A stretch of 64,000 bases of DNA from an uncultured Chlamydia sp. (lineage in GTDB: Bacteria; Chlamydiota; Chlamydiia; Chlamydiales; Simkaniaceae): positions 533,835-597,834 of the forward strand of contig CAMGYI010000002.1 in the NCBI GenBank assembly GCA_946127115.1. The letters are read 5' to 3'. The position numbers and the translations under genes were made by a program. Below, piece by piece: positions 9,075 to 17,637 of the stretch. The notes below the pieces were generated by a model, which did no database searches, was not told where the DNA came from, and saw only the letters and a program-made list of their open reading frames with translations. The number at the start of each line of letters is the position of its first letter. Within the stretch, counting starts at the first letter, position 1.

Positions 9075-9632
9075 TTTTAAACACCCTATATCTTCTTAAA
9101 CCTGTCAAATAAACATTTAACAGAAAATGCATTATCTAGGAACTCAAAAATAATATTTTTCAAGATGAAGACCGACACAAGCTCTTCCAAAGATTAGAAA
9201 GTACTGAGTAAAAACTACATTTTTTATTTAAAGTAGAAATTCATTGTTTCTCCATTAAAATCAATTGCTCTAGACAAAGAGGTAATAATGTTCTTTGATT
9301 TTGACGTATGTCTCATTAACCTTTTATGAATCATTAGTTCATTTTGCAAAATCTTTTAGTCGTTTTATGTTCTCCCACACACAGCTATACCCATTGATAG
9401 ATCGTTAGCAAACAGAAGAATGATTTCTAATGAATCAGAGCGCCATTTGATCTCTCTTTGAAGACTCTAAAGAAAGTCTATCGCCAAAAAAAATTTGACT
9501 CCTGAAGGGCTTTTTCTTACACCACTACCTTATTCGGGTGCTTTAGATTCTTTCTGTAGGTTGCACCAACTCATAAAAACAAAGATTTCACTTGAAAAAA
9601 ATCAATGAAATAGGATAAAAAAGGTGGATCAT
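9075..9632. other. Gene-free stretch between autotransporter and tRNA-Gly
   Basis: This is AT-rich DNA that must hold the promoter of the minus-strand autotransporter (near 9075-9200) and that of the plus-strand tRNA/rpsB operon. No convincing open frame or unambiguous promoter hexamers were found. The 86-codon minus frame overlapping it runs through the tRNA and is spurious. Confidence 0.5.
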
Positions 9633-9703
9633 GCGCCTGTAGTTCAACGGTAGAACAATAGCCTTCCAAGCTATTAGTGTCAGTTCGATTCTGATCAGGC
9701 GCT
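9633..9703 (+). tRNA. tRNA-Gly(TCC)
   Basis: Acceptor arms GCGCCTG and CAGGCGC pair fully. The anticodon loop CTTCCAA gives anticodon TCC, the T-loop is TTCGATT, and the discriminator base is T. CCA is not encoded. A T-run follows directly. It lies about 115 bp upstream of rpsB on the same strand. Confidence 0.93.
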
Positions 9704-9816
9704 TTTTTATCAATGCCTCGGAGTATCGCTAGATAGTATTCTGAGGTAACATTAACCAAGACCGAAATCCTAACCTGAAGCGTTGGGATGCCGTCGTCAA
9801 ACAAAAGGGACAAGGC

Positions 9817-10599
9817 TTGGCACAAAAGCAAACTGTTACTGTTTCCGTTAAGGATCTACTTGAAGCTGGGGCACATTTCGGCCACCAGAAGCAACGATGG
9901 AACCCCAAGATGAAGCGCTTTATTTTTGAAGAGCGCAGCGGGATCTACATCATCGACCTCGCAAAAACCATGCAGCAAATCCGCATCGCAATTGACGTTG
10001 TGATCTCCACTGTAGAAAATCACCAAGGCATCTTGTTTGTCGGAACCAAAAAACAAGCAAAAGATGTCATTAAGGAGTGTGCAGAAAGGTGTGGTGAATT
10101 TTATGTCGCCGAACGCTGGCTTGGTGGAATGCTCACTAACTTAAAAACCATTAGATATTCTGTGAAAACCTTGGAGCGTATTGAAAAACAAATCGCGACA
10201 GGGAGTGACGGTTTTACCAAAAAAGAGATGACTCTATTGAACAAAGACCGAGAAAAACTCAATCGAAACCTTTCAGGAATCCGAGCGATGCGCAAGCCTC
10301 CGGGACTACTTGTCGTTGTCGATCCAAGTAAAGAACATATTGCGGTTGCTGAAGCAAACAAGCTAGGCATCCCCGTGGTGGCCCTTGTTGACACCAACTG
10401 CAATCCGGATACTATCGATTATGTGATTGCATGTAACGATGATGCACTCAAGAGCATCAAGTTGATTATTCAAGCTCTTTCAGATGTTATTATTGATAAA
10501 AAAAGTGAGCTAAGTATCGCGATTGGCAAGGAAGAAGCTGCTAAGGAAACAGAGACAAAGATTGAGCCAAAAGAAACTGAAGAAAAGGTAAAGGAATGA
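9817..10599 (+). CDS. rpsB: 30S ribosomal protein S2
   Basis: S2 is a component of the small ribosomal subunit, bound at the back of the head-body junction and needed for recruiting bS1. The N-terminus shows the classic AGAHFGHQKQRWNPKM and IYIIDLAKTMQQI, then FVGTKKQAKD, AERWLGGMLTN and the GIPVVALVDTNCNPD signature. The 260-residue length is usual, with a charged C-terminal tail (KETEEKVKE). The start is a TTG at 9817 preceded by a purine-rich AAAGGGACAAGG; no better ATG fits the family N-terminus. It overlaps tsf by the four bases ATGA, so the two are translationally coupled in the rpsB-tsf-pyrH-frr operon. Confidence 0.97.
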   Translation: MAQKQTVTVSVKDLLEAGAHFGHQKQRWNPKMKRFIFEERSGIYIIDLAKTMQQIRIAIDVVISTVENHQGILFVGTKKQAKDVIKECAERCGEFYVAERWLGGMLTNLKTIRYSVKTLERIEKQIATGSDGFTKKEMTLLNKDREKLNRNLSGIRAMRKPPGLLVVVDPSKEHIAVAEANKLGIPVVALVDTNCNPDTIDYVIACNDDALKSIKLIIQALSDVIIDKKSELSIAIGKEEAAKETETKIEPKETEEKVKE

Positions 10600-11441
10600 C
10601 GGTTACAGCTCAGATGGTCATGGACCTTAGGAAAAGAACTGGCGTTGGAATGACCAAGTGTAAGGATGCGCTTACTGAAGCTGGCGGCAACATGGAAGAG
10701 GCGATTCACATCCTTCGAAAAAAGGGAATGGCCTCTGCTGTCAAGAAGGGAGGTCGTGAAACAAATGAAGGTGTCGTTGGTATTTCTGAAAATGATGAGT
10801 TGGCGTACCTTATTGAGGTAAACGTAGAGACTGATTTTGTGCTTCAAAATGATCGTTTTAAAGAATTTCTGAAAAATATTTGCAGTGATGCACTTAAAGC
10901 AAAGCCGAAATCTGTTGAAGACTTTATTCAACGGAAATACAGTCAAAACGCAGCACTCACGATTGATGAGTATCGCGTAGAGACAGTGCACAGTCTTGGA
11001 GAAAACATTCAAATTAAGCGAATTCTCGATTTTAAAAAGTCTGCTGACAGCTCCCTTGGAATCTATTCTCACAGGGGTGGAAAAATTGTATGCGTTGTAG
11101 TGATTAAAGGAGCAGAAGACGTTGGGTCTCTCGCACATGATGTTGCAATGCATGTCGCTGCTGAAGCTCCTGACTTTTTGAAACCTGACGAAATTTCTGC
11201 TGATACTCTGGCAAAAGAAGAAGAGATTGCTCGTAGCCAAATTCAAAATAAGCCCCCTGAAATTATGGATAAGATCATTCAAGGAAAGCTTAAGGCTTTT
11301 TATGAACAATCATGCTTGTTAAATCAAAAATTTGTTAAAGACCCCTCAATGAGTGTAGCTGATTATGTAGCTCAAGAAGGGAAAAAAGCGGACAGGACTC
11401 TTGAAATTGCAGAGTTTGTGCGTTGGCAAATAGGTGAATAA
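10596..11441 (+). CDS. tsf: Elongation factor Ts
   Basis: EF-Ts is the guanine nucleotide exchange factor that regenerates EF-Tu-GTP. The UBA-like N-terminal domain has MDLRKRTGVGMTKCKDAL, and the core contains the Tu-contacting LIEVNVETDFVLQND. The dimerisation region includes GGKIVCVVVIKG and ending motifs such as LLNQKFVKDPSMSV. At 281 residues it is close to the family norm. It starts in the ATGA overlap with rpsB and ends directly against pyrH, so it is the second gene of the translation operon. Confidence 0.97.
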   Translation: MTVTAQMVMDLRKRTGVGMTKCKDALTEAGGNMEEAIHILRKKGMASAVKKGGRETNEGVVGISENDELAYLIEVNVETDFVLQNDRFKEFLKNICSDALKAKPKSVEDFIQRKYSQNAALTIDEYRVETVHSLGENIQIKRILDFKKSADSSLGIYSHRGGKIVCVVVIKGAEDVGSLAHDVAMHVAAEAPDFLKPDEISADTLAKEEEIARSQIQNKPPEIMDKIIQGKLKAFYEQSCLLNQKFVKDPSMSVADYVAQEGKKADRTLEIAEFVRWQIGE

Positions 11442-12161
11442 GTGGCAACCCTACCCTACAAACGGGTCCTCCTAAAGCTCTCAGGTGAATCCCTAAAGGG
11501 GGAAAAGCCTGGGGTGATTGATCATGTGGCGTGCAATCAAATTGCAAATGCAATTTGTGAGGTGTATACGCTTGGTGTTGAGATCGGGGTAGTTATTGGA
11601 GGAGGGAATATCTTCCGAGGAAATATGGCAGAGCAATTTGGTTTTGCCCGGACTCCTGCAGACCACGTAGGGATGCTTGCAACAACCATCAATGGTCTAA
11701 TTCTTGGTCAAGTCCTCTCAACAAAGGGATGCAAGACCCGCGTAATGAGCGCGCTAAATTTTGATGGAATCGTTGAGCCCTACAATTGGAATCATGCCCT
11801 GCACTCCCTTGATAAAGGTCACATTGTGATCTTCGTCGGAGGAACGGGAAATCCCTATTTTACAACGGATACAACGGCTGCTATGCGAGCCAGTGAAATC
11901 GAGGCAGAGGTTCTTTTAAAAGCTACAAAGGTAGATGGGATCTATGATATGGACCCTATGAAGCACAAAGAGGCTGTTAAAAGTGATCACCTGACCTATG
12001 GAGAGGTTTTAACAAAGAATCTCCATGTGATGGATGGAACAGCGATTGCCCTTTGTCGCGAAAGTGATATACCGATTCATGTATTTAATCTCTTTGAAAA
12101 GGGTTCAATGCTGAAGGCTGTTGCTGAGCGAAAGGGCGGAACACTTGTGACAAAAGGTTAA
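11442..12161 (+). CDS. pyrH: UMP kinase
   Basis: This enzyme phosphorylates UMP to UDP with ATP, a step in pyrimidine nucleotide synthesis. It belongs to the amino-acid kinase fold: KRVLLKLSGESL at the N-terminus, GVVIGGGNIFRG for phosphate binding, the DHVGMLATTINGL nucleotide region, FVGGTGNPYFTTDT and LLKATKVDGIYDMDP. The 239-residue length is typical. The start is GTG at 11442, abutting the tsf stop with no gap, which suggests coupled translation. It is third in the operon before frr. Confidence 0.96.
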   Translation: MATLPYKRVLLKLSGESLKGEKPGVIDHVACNQIANAICEVYTLGVEIGVVIGGGNIFRGNMAEQFGFARTPADHVGMLATTINGLILGQVLSTKGCKTRVMSALNFDGIVEPYNWNHALHSLDKGHIVIFVGGTGNPYFTTDTTAAMRASEIEAEVLLKATKVDGIYDMDPMKHKEAVKSDHLTYGEVLTKNLHVMDGTAIALCRESDIPIHVFNLFEKGSMLKAVAERKGGTLVTKG

Positions 12162-12164
12162 CCT

Positions 12165-12716
12165 ATGAGTATTATGGACGAATGCAAAGAAAATATGGTA
12201 AGGGCTCTTGACCATTATAAGGAAGAGCTGAAAGGGATGAGGACTAACCGTCCTAGCCCTTCGATGTTGGACAATGTCTCCTTAGAGGTCTATGGAACAC
12301 CGATGCGGATGCGGGACGTTGCAACAGTGGCTGTTGCCGATGGTAACCAGATTGTTGTGACCCCTTTTGATCCGAGCACGGCAAACTCTATCGCAAAAGG
12401 GATTGAAAAGGCAAATTTGAATCTTCATCCTGCTGTAGATGGGAACATTGTTCGTGTCCCCATCCCTCCGATGAGTGAAGAAAGGCGGAGGGAAATCGTC
12501 AAAGATGCTCGCGAAAAAGGAGAAAAGACGAAGGTTACGATTCGTGATGTACGTCGTAAGGCTAACGATCAGACAAAAAAACAGAAGGTCGATGGTGAAA
12601 TTACCGAAGACGACCTCAAGAGAAATGAGAAGTCCATTCAAGAGCTTACAGACAAATTTTGTAAACAAGTTGATGAACTCTTTGTAAAAAAGGAAAAAGA
12701 TATCCTCGCAGTTTGA
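12165..12716 (+). CDS. frr: Ribosome recycling factor
   Basis: RRF splits post-termination ribosomes together with EF-G. Visible signatures are LKGMRTNRPSPSML (three-helix bundle start), VEVYGTPM-like text (LEVYGTPMRMRDVA), TPFDPSTANSIAKGI, and the C-terminal VTIRDVRRKANDQ and LTDKFCKQVDELF. At 183 residues it has the standard length. It starts three bases after pyrH and is the last gene of the operon; a perfect 18-bp palindrome (12736-12753) follows and two tRNA genes lie downstream. Confidence 0.97.
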   Translation: MSIMDECKENMVRALDHYKEELKGMRTNRPSPSMLDNVSLEVYGTPMRMRDVATVAVADGNQIVVTPFDPSTANSIAKGIEKANLNLHPAVDGNIVRVPIPPMSEERRREIVKDAREKGEKTKVTIRDVRRKANDQTKKQKVDGEITEDDLKRNEKSIQELTDKFCKQVDELFVKKEKDILAV

Positions 12717-12735
12717 TCTTGATTAATTACTGCTT

Positions 12736-12753
12736 GAAGAATTATAATTCTTC
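12736..12753 (+). terminator. Possible weak terminator palindrome after frr
   Basis: GAAGAATTATAATTCTTC is a perfect palindrome 19 bp after the frr stop, followed by TTT. It is AT-rich and lacks a real loop and a long T-tract, so termination here is only possible, and the tRNAs downstream may be read through. Confidence 0.3.
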
Positions 12754-12775
12754 TTTAGGCGACAGACATTTACCC

Positions 12776-12850
12776 GGCCCCATCGTCTAGCCAGGCCTAG
12801 GACACAAGGTTTTCATCCTTGCAACAGGGGTTCGAATCCCCTTGGGGTCA
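12776..12850 (+). tRNA. tRNA-Glu(TTC)
   Basis: Acceptor arms GGCCCCA and TGGGGTC pair (one G-T). The D-arm is TCGTCTAG...CCTAGGAC, the anticodon loop TTTTCAT gives TTC, and the T-arm AGGGGTTCGAATCCCCT is canonical. CCA is not encoded. It is five bases upstream of tRNA-Lys. Confidence 0.93.
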
Positions 12851-12855
12851 TACTC

Positions 12856-12928
12856 GAGGCTTTAGCTCAGTTGGTAGAGCATCTCCCTTTTAAGGAGAGG
12901 GTCGTTGGTTCGAGCCCAACAAGCCTCA
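12856..12928 (+). tRNA. tRNA-Lys(TTT)
   Basis: Acceptor arms GAGGCTT and AAGCCTC pair. The D-arm is TAGCTCAGTTGGTAGAGCA and the anticodon stem-loop TCTCC-CTTTTAA-GGAGA gives anticodon TTT. The T-arm is TTGGTTCGAGCCCAA. CCA is not encoded. Confidence 0.94.
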
Positions 12929-13264
12929 TTCTTTAACACCTTCTGTTAAAGATAGTTTAATAGAAGGATGTTTTCCCCTATATCAAGCCATTTATTATAA
13001 GAGCATCGCAAACGGTGCACTCAAAAACAGTTTTATACCATTTTGGAAAAATACATCTTAAGTTGTAATACCATTTCAAAAAAGAATAACTTCCTATTTT
13101 TAGAGTGATGTGACACGGATGGGTTTTATGGTTATTCGTCCCACTTTAGATTTGGAACAGAGGGCACTGGTAGGTTTGCGGGGGGGCAAGTCGAAAACCA
13201 GAATTTTGTGTGATTTTGGTTTTGTAAGTACTTGATAATCATTATTGCTATTTTTCGAAAATCG
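12929..13264. other. Gene-free stretch with an inverted repeat copy
   Basis: AT-rich DNA downstream of tRNA-Lys with no supportable open frame. Its only visible structure is the inverted copy of a GC-rich repeat at 13163-13198. Confidence 0.5.
13163..13198 (-). repeat. Repeat copy C (inverted) near the methyltransferase
   Basis: The reverse complement carries CCCCCCGCAAACCTACCAGTGCC, split here as CCCCCCGCAAACC and TACCAGTGCC, and matches copies A (13267-13311) and B (14172-14215) imperfectly. With copy A it could fold into a long hairpin. Confidence 0.7.
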
Positions 13265-14161
13265 TCATTTTTCGATGTTTTCACTGGCCTCCCGCGAACC
13301 TACCAGTGCCTTAGTTCCTTCAATAATAAGTATATATTCACCCCATGCAACAGAGGTATTGTGCTCCGGATACAAATCCATTTCATATAGGTAGTTGCTA
13401 ATCAACTCATCTAAGAAACTATGTTGTTTTATTCCATCTAGGTGCTTCACATGTGGCGACCATTGTTTGATCCAATCTTGTAATTTCTCTTTATTCTCGT
13501 GTATGGAATCGTGCCATATGTAGTGGAGTGAATCAATATGAAATCCAGAATCTACCAACAATCTCCGATATGTTTCTATATCAAACACTTGTTGCGGATT
13601 AATAAAGTTACTGAAGTCGTGTTTCCAAGAGAGAAGTGTTTTTTCAAGCGCTCGATGAAAAGGCAGTCCTTCTTTGGAAGGAGCGAGAATAAAATGAATC
13701 TTTCCGTTTGGGTTAAGGTGGGAATGAATATTATTCAAAGCTTTTTTTTGTTCTATGATCCAATGCATAACGTGAAAAGCAAAAATATGATCAAAATGGC
13801 AGTCTATCTGAAATTCCTCTGCTGTTCCATTCATAAACATAACATTTGGATAATCACTTTTTGGACAAGAGCCATAAGCCTGATCCAACATGGAATCAGA
13901 TGGATCAATCCCTATGACGGTACCTAGTGGGACCTTTTTGGATAAAAGCACCGTAATCTTTCCATCTCCAGAACCAAGATCAAGAATTTTTTCGTCACCA
14001 ACCAACAAAATATTTTTTAGCAACCATTCAGCGTGTGAAAACTGGGTAGATGAATTTTTAGCATACCCAAAACCATCCCACTGACTAGAGAAAACACTGT
14101 TAATATAAAATAAAATAAAGAAATAGGGTAGTATCCATTGCACACATCTGTTTTTAAACAT
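13265..14161 (-). CDS. SAM-dependent methyltransferase with signal-like N-terminus
   Basis: The class I Rossmann methyltransferase core is clear: motif I ILDLGSGDGKITVLL (residues ~58-72), motif II GTVIGIDPSDSML, then FDHIFAFHVMHW (motif IV region) and HLNPNGKIHFILAP. The 298-residue protein opens with a hydrophobic segment (WILPYFFILFYINSVFSS) resembling a signal peptide, after which QWDGFGYAKNSSTQF begins the mature part. The substrate is not predictable; secretion or membrane tethering of a SAM enzyme would be odd and may point to a role outside the cytosol or in the host. The last residues (ALVGSREASENIEK) are encoded inside repeat copy A. The gene stands alone on the minus strand between repeats. 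Confidence 0.85.
   Translation of the reverse strand: MFKNRCVQWILPYFFILFYINSVFSSQWDGFGYAKNSSTQFSHAEWLLKNILLVGDEKILDLGSGDGKITVLLSKKVPLGTVIGIDPSDSMLDQAYGSCPKSDYPNVMFMNGTAEEFQIDCHFDHIFAFHVMHWIIEQKKALNNIHSHLNPNGKIHFILAPSKEGLPFHRALEKTLLSWKHDFSNFINPQQVFDIETYRRLLVDSGFHIDSLHYIWHDSIHENKEKLQDWIKQWSPHVKHLDGIKQHSFLDELISNYLYEMDLYPEHNTSVAWGEYILIIEGTKALVGSREASENIEK
13267..13311 (+). repeat. Repeat copy A (overlaps methyltransferase 3' end)
   Basis: This ~45-bp sequence runs from ATTTTTCGATGTTTTCA through CCCGCGAACCTACCAGTGCC. It is a direct repeat of 14172-14215, with about four differences, and supplies the final codons of the methyltransferase. Confidence 0.8.
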
Positions 14162-14171
14162 TTTAACCTTT

Positions 14172-14215
14172 ATTTTTCGATGTTTTCACCGCCCCCCGCG
14201 AACCTACTAGTGCCT
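14172..14215 (+). repeat. Repeat copy B (upstream of methyltransferase)
   Basis: This is the direct repeat of copy A, lying about ten bases beyond the methyltransferase start. Copies A and B bracket the gene like the edges of a duplicated or inserted unit. The rest of 14162-14367 contains nothing else recognisable. Confidence 0.8.
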
Positions 14216-14367
14216 GCGAGAGTGTTTATCTAAAGAATGCAGCATATCAACTATTTCATAGTTCATGTAAACATTCTCTATTATTCAACAAGGTCTTTCA
14301 AAAATGGTATTGCAAGTATCACCTTTTGTAAAAGGCTACAAGGACCTTCTCTTTTCCACGAACCGAG

Positions 14368-14952
14368 CTATGCAGTCGTGTTCATGGGTTTTAGCATACG
14401 CCCACCAAAATAGAAGAGGGGAATGCTGATGAGACAGTAAAGGAACCAAAAGCGACTACTCCACTGGAGAGTAACAATTCCATCTTTGGAACAAAAAAGA
14501 AGAAGCACTCCAAGCATACAAAGGTGTGCACCAATCATCAAAAACAATAGAGGTAAAATATTTCCTCGACGAGTGACCACCTCTTCCACGAGCTCTGTGT
14601 GCTGAACAGGATGGAGGAGAGTCACAGGATCTTTGATTTCCATCTGCTCATAGGATTGGAAAAGAGGGTTTTCCTCCTGAGGTTCTGCTTCCTTAAAAGG
14701 CGTTTCTTCTCTCTCATCGGGAACGCCAAGCCCCTGCCTGTTACGAACGGAATAGGGAGGCTTGTATAAAGAAGCTAAACTTTCCTGAAGCGTTTGATCC
14801 ACAAATTTTTTATCTTGAGATGGAGCAGATGTTTTTGTTGATTCAACAGATGAGGTTAACAAATCAGTTCCACAAAAAGGGCAGTAGGTTGCTTGGTGAC
14901 TCACATCTGCTTCACAACTCCAACAAACTTTTGTTCTGTCTACCTGTTTCAT
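14368..14952 (-). CDS. Zinc-ribbon membrane protein of unknown function
   Basis: The N-terminus carries a double-CxxC zinc ribbon (VCWSCEADV then TYCPFCGTDLL, residues ~9-31). A polar, probably disordered stretch of ~90 residues follows. Two hydrophobic segments near the C-terminus (NILPLLFLMIGAHLCMLGVL and FWFLYCLISIPLFYFGG) predict a hairpin in the inner membrane with the ribbon in the cytoplasm. Proteins of this layout are common and uncharacterised in chlamydiae. The gene stands alone, divergent from lpdA, and no function is assigned. Confidence 0.75.
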   Translation of the reverse strand: MKQVDRTKVCWSCEADVSHQATYCPFCGTDLLTSSVESTKTSAPSQDKKFVDQTLQESLASLYKPPYSVRNRQGLGVPDEREETPFKEAEPQEENPLFQSYEQMEIKDPVTLLHPVQHTELVEEVVTRRGNILPLLFLMIGAHLCMLGVLLLFCSKDGIVTLQWSSRFWFLYCLISIPLFYFGGRMLKPMNTTA

Positions 14953-15217
14953 TCTCGGGCCAAAATTTATTTTTCGATAAATGCTATAATTTCATCTTAA
15001 CGTATTTCCCTTTCATAGGGAAAGTAAAATTATCGTCAGATATAAAATGGAAACACTGGATTAGAGAACTTCCTTAAATGGGGTAAAATTCAAGACGCTC
15101 GAGGTAAGCAACCCTTTATGAGTTAACAAAACAGAGCAGTGATAGAATTTTTCCTAAAAAAAAGAAGAGAAATACCCAGTTTGTATATGGTATTTTTGAT
15201 AATTATCTCTATGTCCG

Positions 15218-15246
15218 TTTACATTTTGACGGAATAGAGGTACAAT
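15218..15246 (+). promoter_or_regulatory. Sigma-70-type promoter of the lpdA operon
   Basis: TTTACA (15218-15223) and TACAAT (15241-15246) are separated by 17 bp, close to consensus. A Shine-Dalgarno AGGAGA at 15262-15267 is spaced correctly for the ATG at 15273. The expected leader is about 20 nt. Confidence 0.7.
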
Positions 15247-15272
15247 GAGTCTATCAATTTCAGGAGAACGGA

Positions 15273-16682
15273 ATGACCGGAAAACAAAAGTTTGACTTAG
15301 CTGTAATCGGTGCTGGACCGGGAGGTTATGTCGCTGCGATTAAAGCTGCGCAGATGGGGAAAAAAGTTGCCCTTATCGAGAAAGAATATTTAGGAGGGAC
15401 CTGCCTAAACGTTGGATGTATCCCTTCAAAATCTCTTCTTTCGAACGCAAGCATCTTCAACAAGATTAAGCACGCTGAGGATTTTGGAATCAAAGCTGAG
15501 AATGTCACGTTCGACTATGGAAAAATAAAAGACCGAAAAGACCAGGTCGTTAGCAAGATTCGGGGAAGTCTTGGTGGATTATTAAAATCAAATGGCATTA
15601 CAATCTTCCAGGGGATGGCTCAGTTTCAAACACCGAAGGAATTAAAAATTAAGGGGAAGGACAATGCTCTCATCCATGCAGCAAAGATCATTATTGCAAC
15701 GGGCTCTGAGCCCATTGATATCCCTGCCTTCCCTTGTGACCACGACAAAATTCTAAACTCGACCTCTGCCCTCGCACTCACTAAGCTCCCAAAATCGATG
15801 GCAATCATTGGAGGCGGATATATTGGATGTGAATTTGCCTCCCTTTTTGCAGAGTTTGGAGTGGAGATCACGATTGTTGAAGCCCTTCCGACGATTGTTG
15901 CAGCGCAAGGGAAAGCAATTTCCGATGCGCTTACCTCCGCATTCATTAAACGGGGGATTAAACTCAGAACCCCTACTGTTGTTGAAAAAGTTGAAAAGAA
16001 AAAAGACGGCCTTATTGTTCGCTTTAAGGGAGGAGAATCTCTCGAAGTTGAAAAGGTTATTGTTTCCGTAGGCAGGCGTCTAAATTCAGAAGGGCTCGGA
16101 CTCGAAAAAGCAGGACTGAAGCCTGGGTCTAAAGGAGCTCTTGAAGTCACCGACAGGATGGAAACCAACGTTCCAGGAATCTATGCAATCGGAGATATCA
16201 CTGCGATTGCAATGCTTGCTCACGTTGCATCCCACCAAGGAATCGTTGCTGCAACAAATGCTTGCGGACAAAAAGCGCACATTCATTACAAGGCAATTCC
16301 CTCAGTTATTTTTACTCACCCTGAAATTGCAATGGTCGGTCTTACTGCTGAAGAAGCCAGAGACGAAGGTCTCAATATTCGCATTGGAACCTTCCCCTTT
16401 CAGGCTCTTGGAAAGTCGATAGCAACCAATGAGACTGATGGGTTTGCTCAGGTAATTTCTGATCAACACACAGGGGAAATTTATGGAGCACAAATCGTCG
16501 GATATGAAGCATCAACGATGATTGCTGAGATGGCTCTTGCGATAAACAATGAACTTACTTTAGATTGCGTCACAGATACAATCCATGCGCACCCCACAAT
16601 TCCTGAGGCATGGCTTGAAGCGTCTCTCCTCGCAAATGAGACCCCTGTCCACTTCCCTCCAAAGATAAAACCTAGAGGATAG
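15273..16682 (+). CDS. lpdA: Dihydrolipoyl dehydrogenase (E3)
   Basis: This FAD flavoprotein reoxidises dihydrolipoyl groups of 2-oxoacid dehydrogenases and the glycine system with NAD+. It shows the FAD-binding VIGAGPGGYVAAIKAA, the redox-active disulfide GGTCLNVGCIPSKSLL, the NAD site AIIGGGYIGCEFASLF, the second FAD motif GIYAIGDITAIAMLAHVA, and the C-terminal catalytic HAHPTIPEAW. The 469-residue length is normal. It is first in an operon with lipA, which starts one base after the lpdA stop, linking E3 with lipoate synthesis as in other chlamydiae. Confidence 0.97.
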   Translation: MTGKQKFDLAVIGAGPGGYVAAIKAAQMGKKVALIEKEYLGGTCLNVGCIPSKSLLSNASIFNKIKHAEDFGIKAENVTFDYGKIKDRKDQVVSKIRGSLGGLLKSNGITIFQGMAQFQTPKELKIKGKDNALIHAAKIIIATGSEPIDIPAFPCDHDKILNSTSALALTKLPKSMAIIGGGYIGCEFASLFAEFGVEITIVEALPTIVAAQGKAISDALTSAFIKRGIKLRTPTVVEKVEKKKDGLIVRFKGGESLEVEKVIVSVGRRLNSEGLGLEKAGLKPGSKGALEVTDRMETNVPGIYAIGDITAIAMLAHVASHQGIVAATNACGQKAHIHYKAIPSVIFTHPEIAMVGLTAEEARDEGLNIRIGTFPFQALGKSIATNETDGFAQVISDQHTGEIYGAQIVGYEASTMIAEMALAINNELTLDCVTDTIHAHPTIPEAWLEASLLANETPVHFPPKIKPRG

Positions 16683-16683
16683 T

Positions 16684-17637
16684 TTGACTAAGGAGCTGTT
16701 TGATAACCGCCCAAAGAAACCTAAGCTTAATCGTCTTCCAGAAAATTCTGATGGAGCAAAAGGACGATTTCCTTCTTGGCTACACAGAAAACTTCCTCGA
16801 GGAAAAGAGCTTTTCGAAACAAATGAAATCCTAAAGCAGAGTGGACTAAGTACTGTTTGTGAAGAAGCAAAATGTCCTAACCGTTTAGAATGCTATTCCA
16901 ATAAAACAGCAACTTTTTTGGCTCTTGGAAGCGCATGTACGCGAGCTTGTGGATTTTGTGATATCGACTTTGAAAAAAAACCCAAAGCGCCAGAGACTGA
17001 CGAACCCATGCGTATTGCAGAATCAGTAGAGGCATTGGGGCTGCGCCATATCGTGATCACGATGGTGGCACGCGACGACCTTCCCGACCAAGGAGCAACC
17101 CATATTGCTAAAATTGTTCAGACGATTCGTCAAAAAAATGCTAAAACAACAGGCGAAGTTCTAACTTCAGACTTTTCAGGTAATGAAAAACTGCTTGACA
17201 TTGTCATAGATGCAAAACCTGAAATCTTTAATCACAATATTGAAACAGTCAAACGAATGACACCTCGCGTGCGTCACAGAGCCACGTATGAAAGAACGCT
17301 TGAAGTTCTCCGCTATGTAAAAAGTCAAAATAAAATCCCCTTCATAAAATCTGGAATTATGGTGGGGCTTGGAGAAATACCAGGCGAAGTAAAAGAAACA
17401 ATTGACGATCTTCACAGTGTTGGATGCGAAATCATCACAATCGGCCAATACCTTCAGCCAAACAAGAACAAACTCCTTGTAAAATCATTTGTCACCCCTG
17501 AAGAATTCAAAGGATTTGAGGAGTATGGACTCAGTATTGGAGTAAAATATATGTACTCCGGACCTTTTGTCCGCTCGAGTTACAATGCCTCCCTATTGAA
17601 AGACAAAGCCTTTAAAGGAGAATCCTCTCATGCATGA
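16684..17637 (+). CDS. lipA: Lipoyl synthase
   Basis: A radical-SAM enzyme that inserts two sulfurs into octanoylated carrier domains. Both iron-sulfur clusters are visible: the auxiliary set CEEAKCPNRLEC and the radical-SAM CTRACGFC. Other signatures are ETVKRMTPRVRHRATYERTL, GIMVGLGEI and the C-terminal GPFVRSSYNA, with the conserved serine ligand region. It is 317 residues. The start is a TTG at 16684 directly behind lpdA; an internal ATG would cut conserved sequence. It overlaps the next gene by 8 bases, indicating coupled translation. Confidence 0.95.
   Translation: MTKELFDNRPKKPKLNRLPENSDGAKGRFPSWLHRKLPRGKELFETNEILKQSGLSTVCEEAKCPNRLECYSNKTATFLALGSACTRACGFCDIDFEKKPKAPETDEPMRIAESVEALGLRHIVITMVARDDLPDQGATHIAKIVQTIRQKNAKTTGEVLTSDFSGNEKLLDIVIDAKPEIFNHNIETVKRMTPRVRHRATYERTLEVLRYVKSQNKIPFIKSGIMVGLGEIPGEVKETIDDLHSVGCEIITIGQYLQPNKNKLLVKSFVTPEEFKGFEEYGLSIGVKYMYSGPFVRSSYNASLLKDKAFKGESSHA

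Noticed and set aside
9571-9831. Minus-strand 86-codon frame upstream of rpsB
   Set aside because: It runs through the tRNA-Gly gene and the rpsB start region and has no family resemblance.
10470-11309. Long minus-strand frame opposite tsf (279 codons)
   Set aside because: It is fully antisense to the well-supported tsf gene and has no start signal or protein-like pattern.
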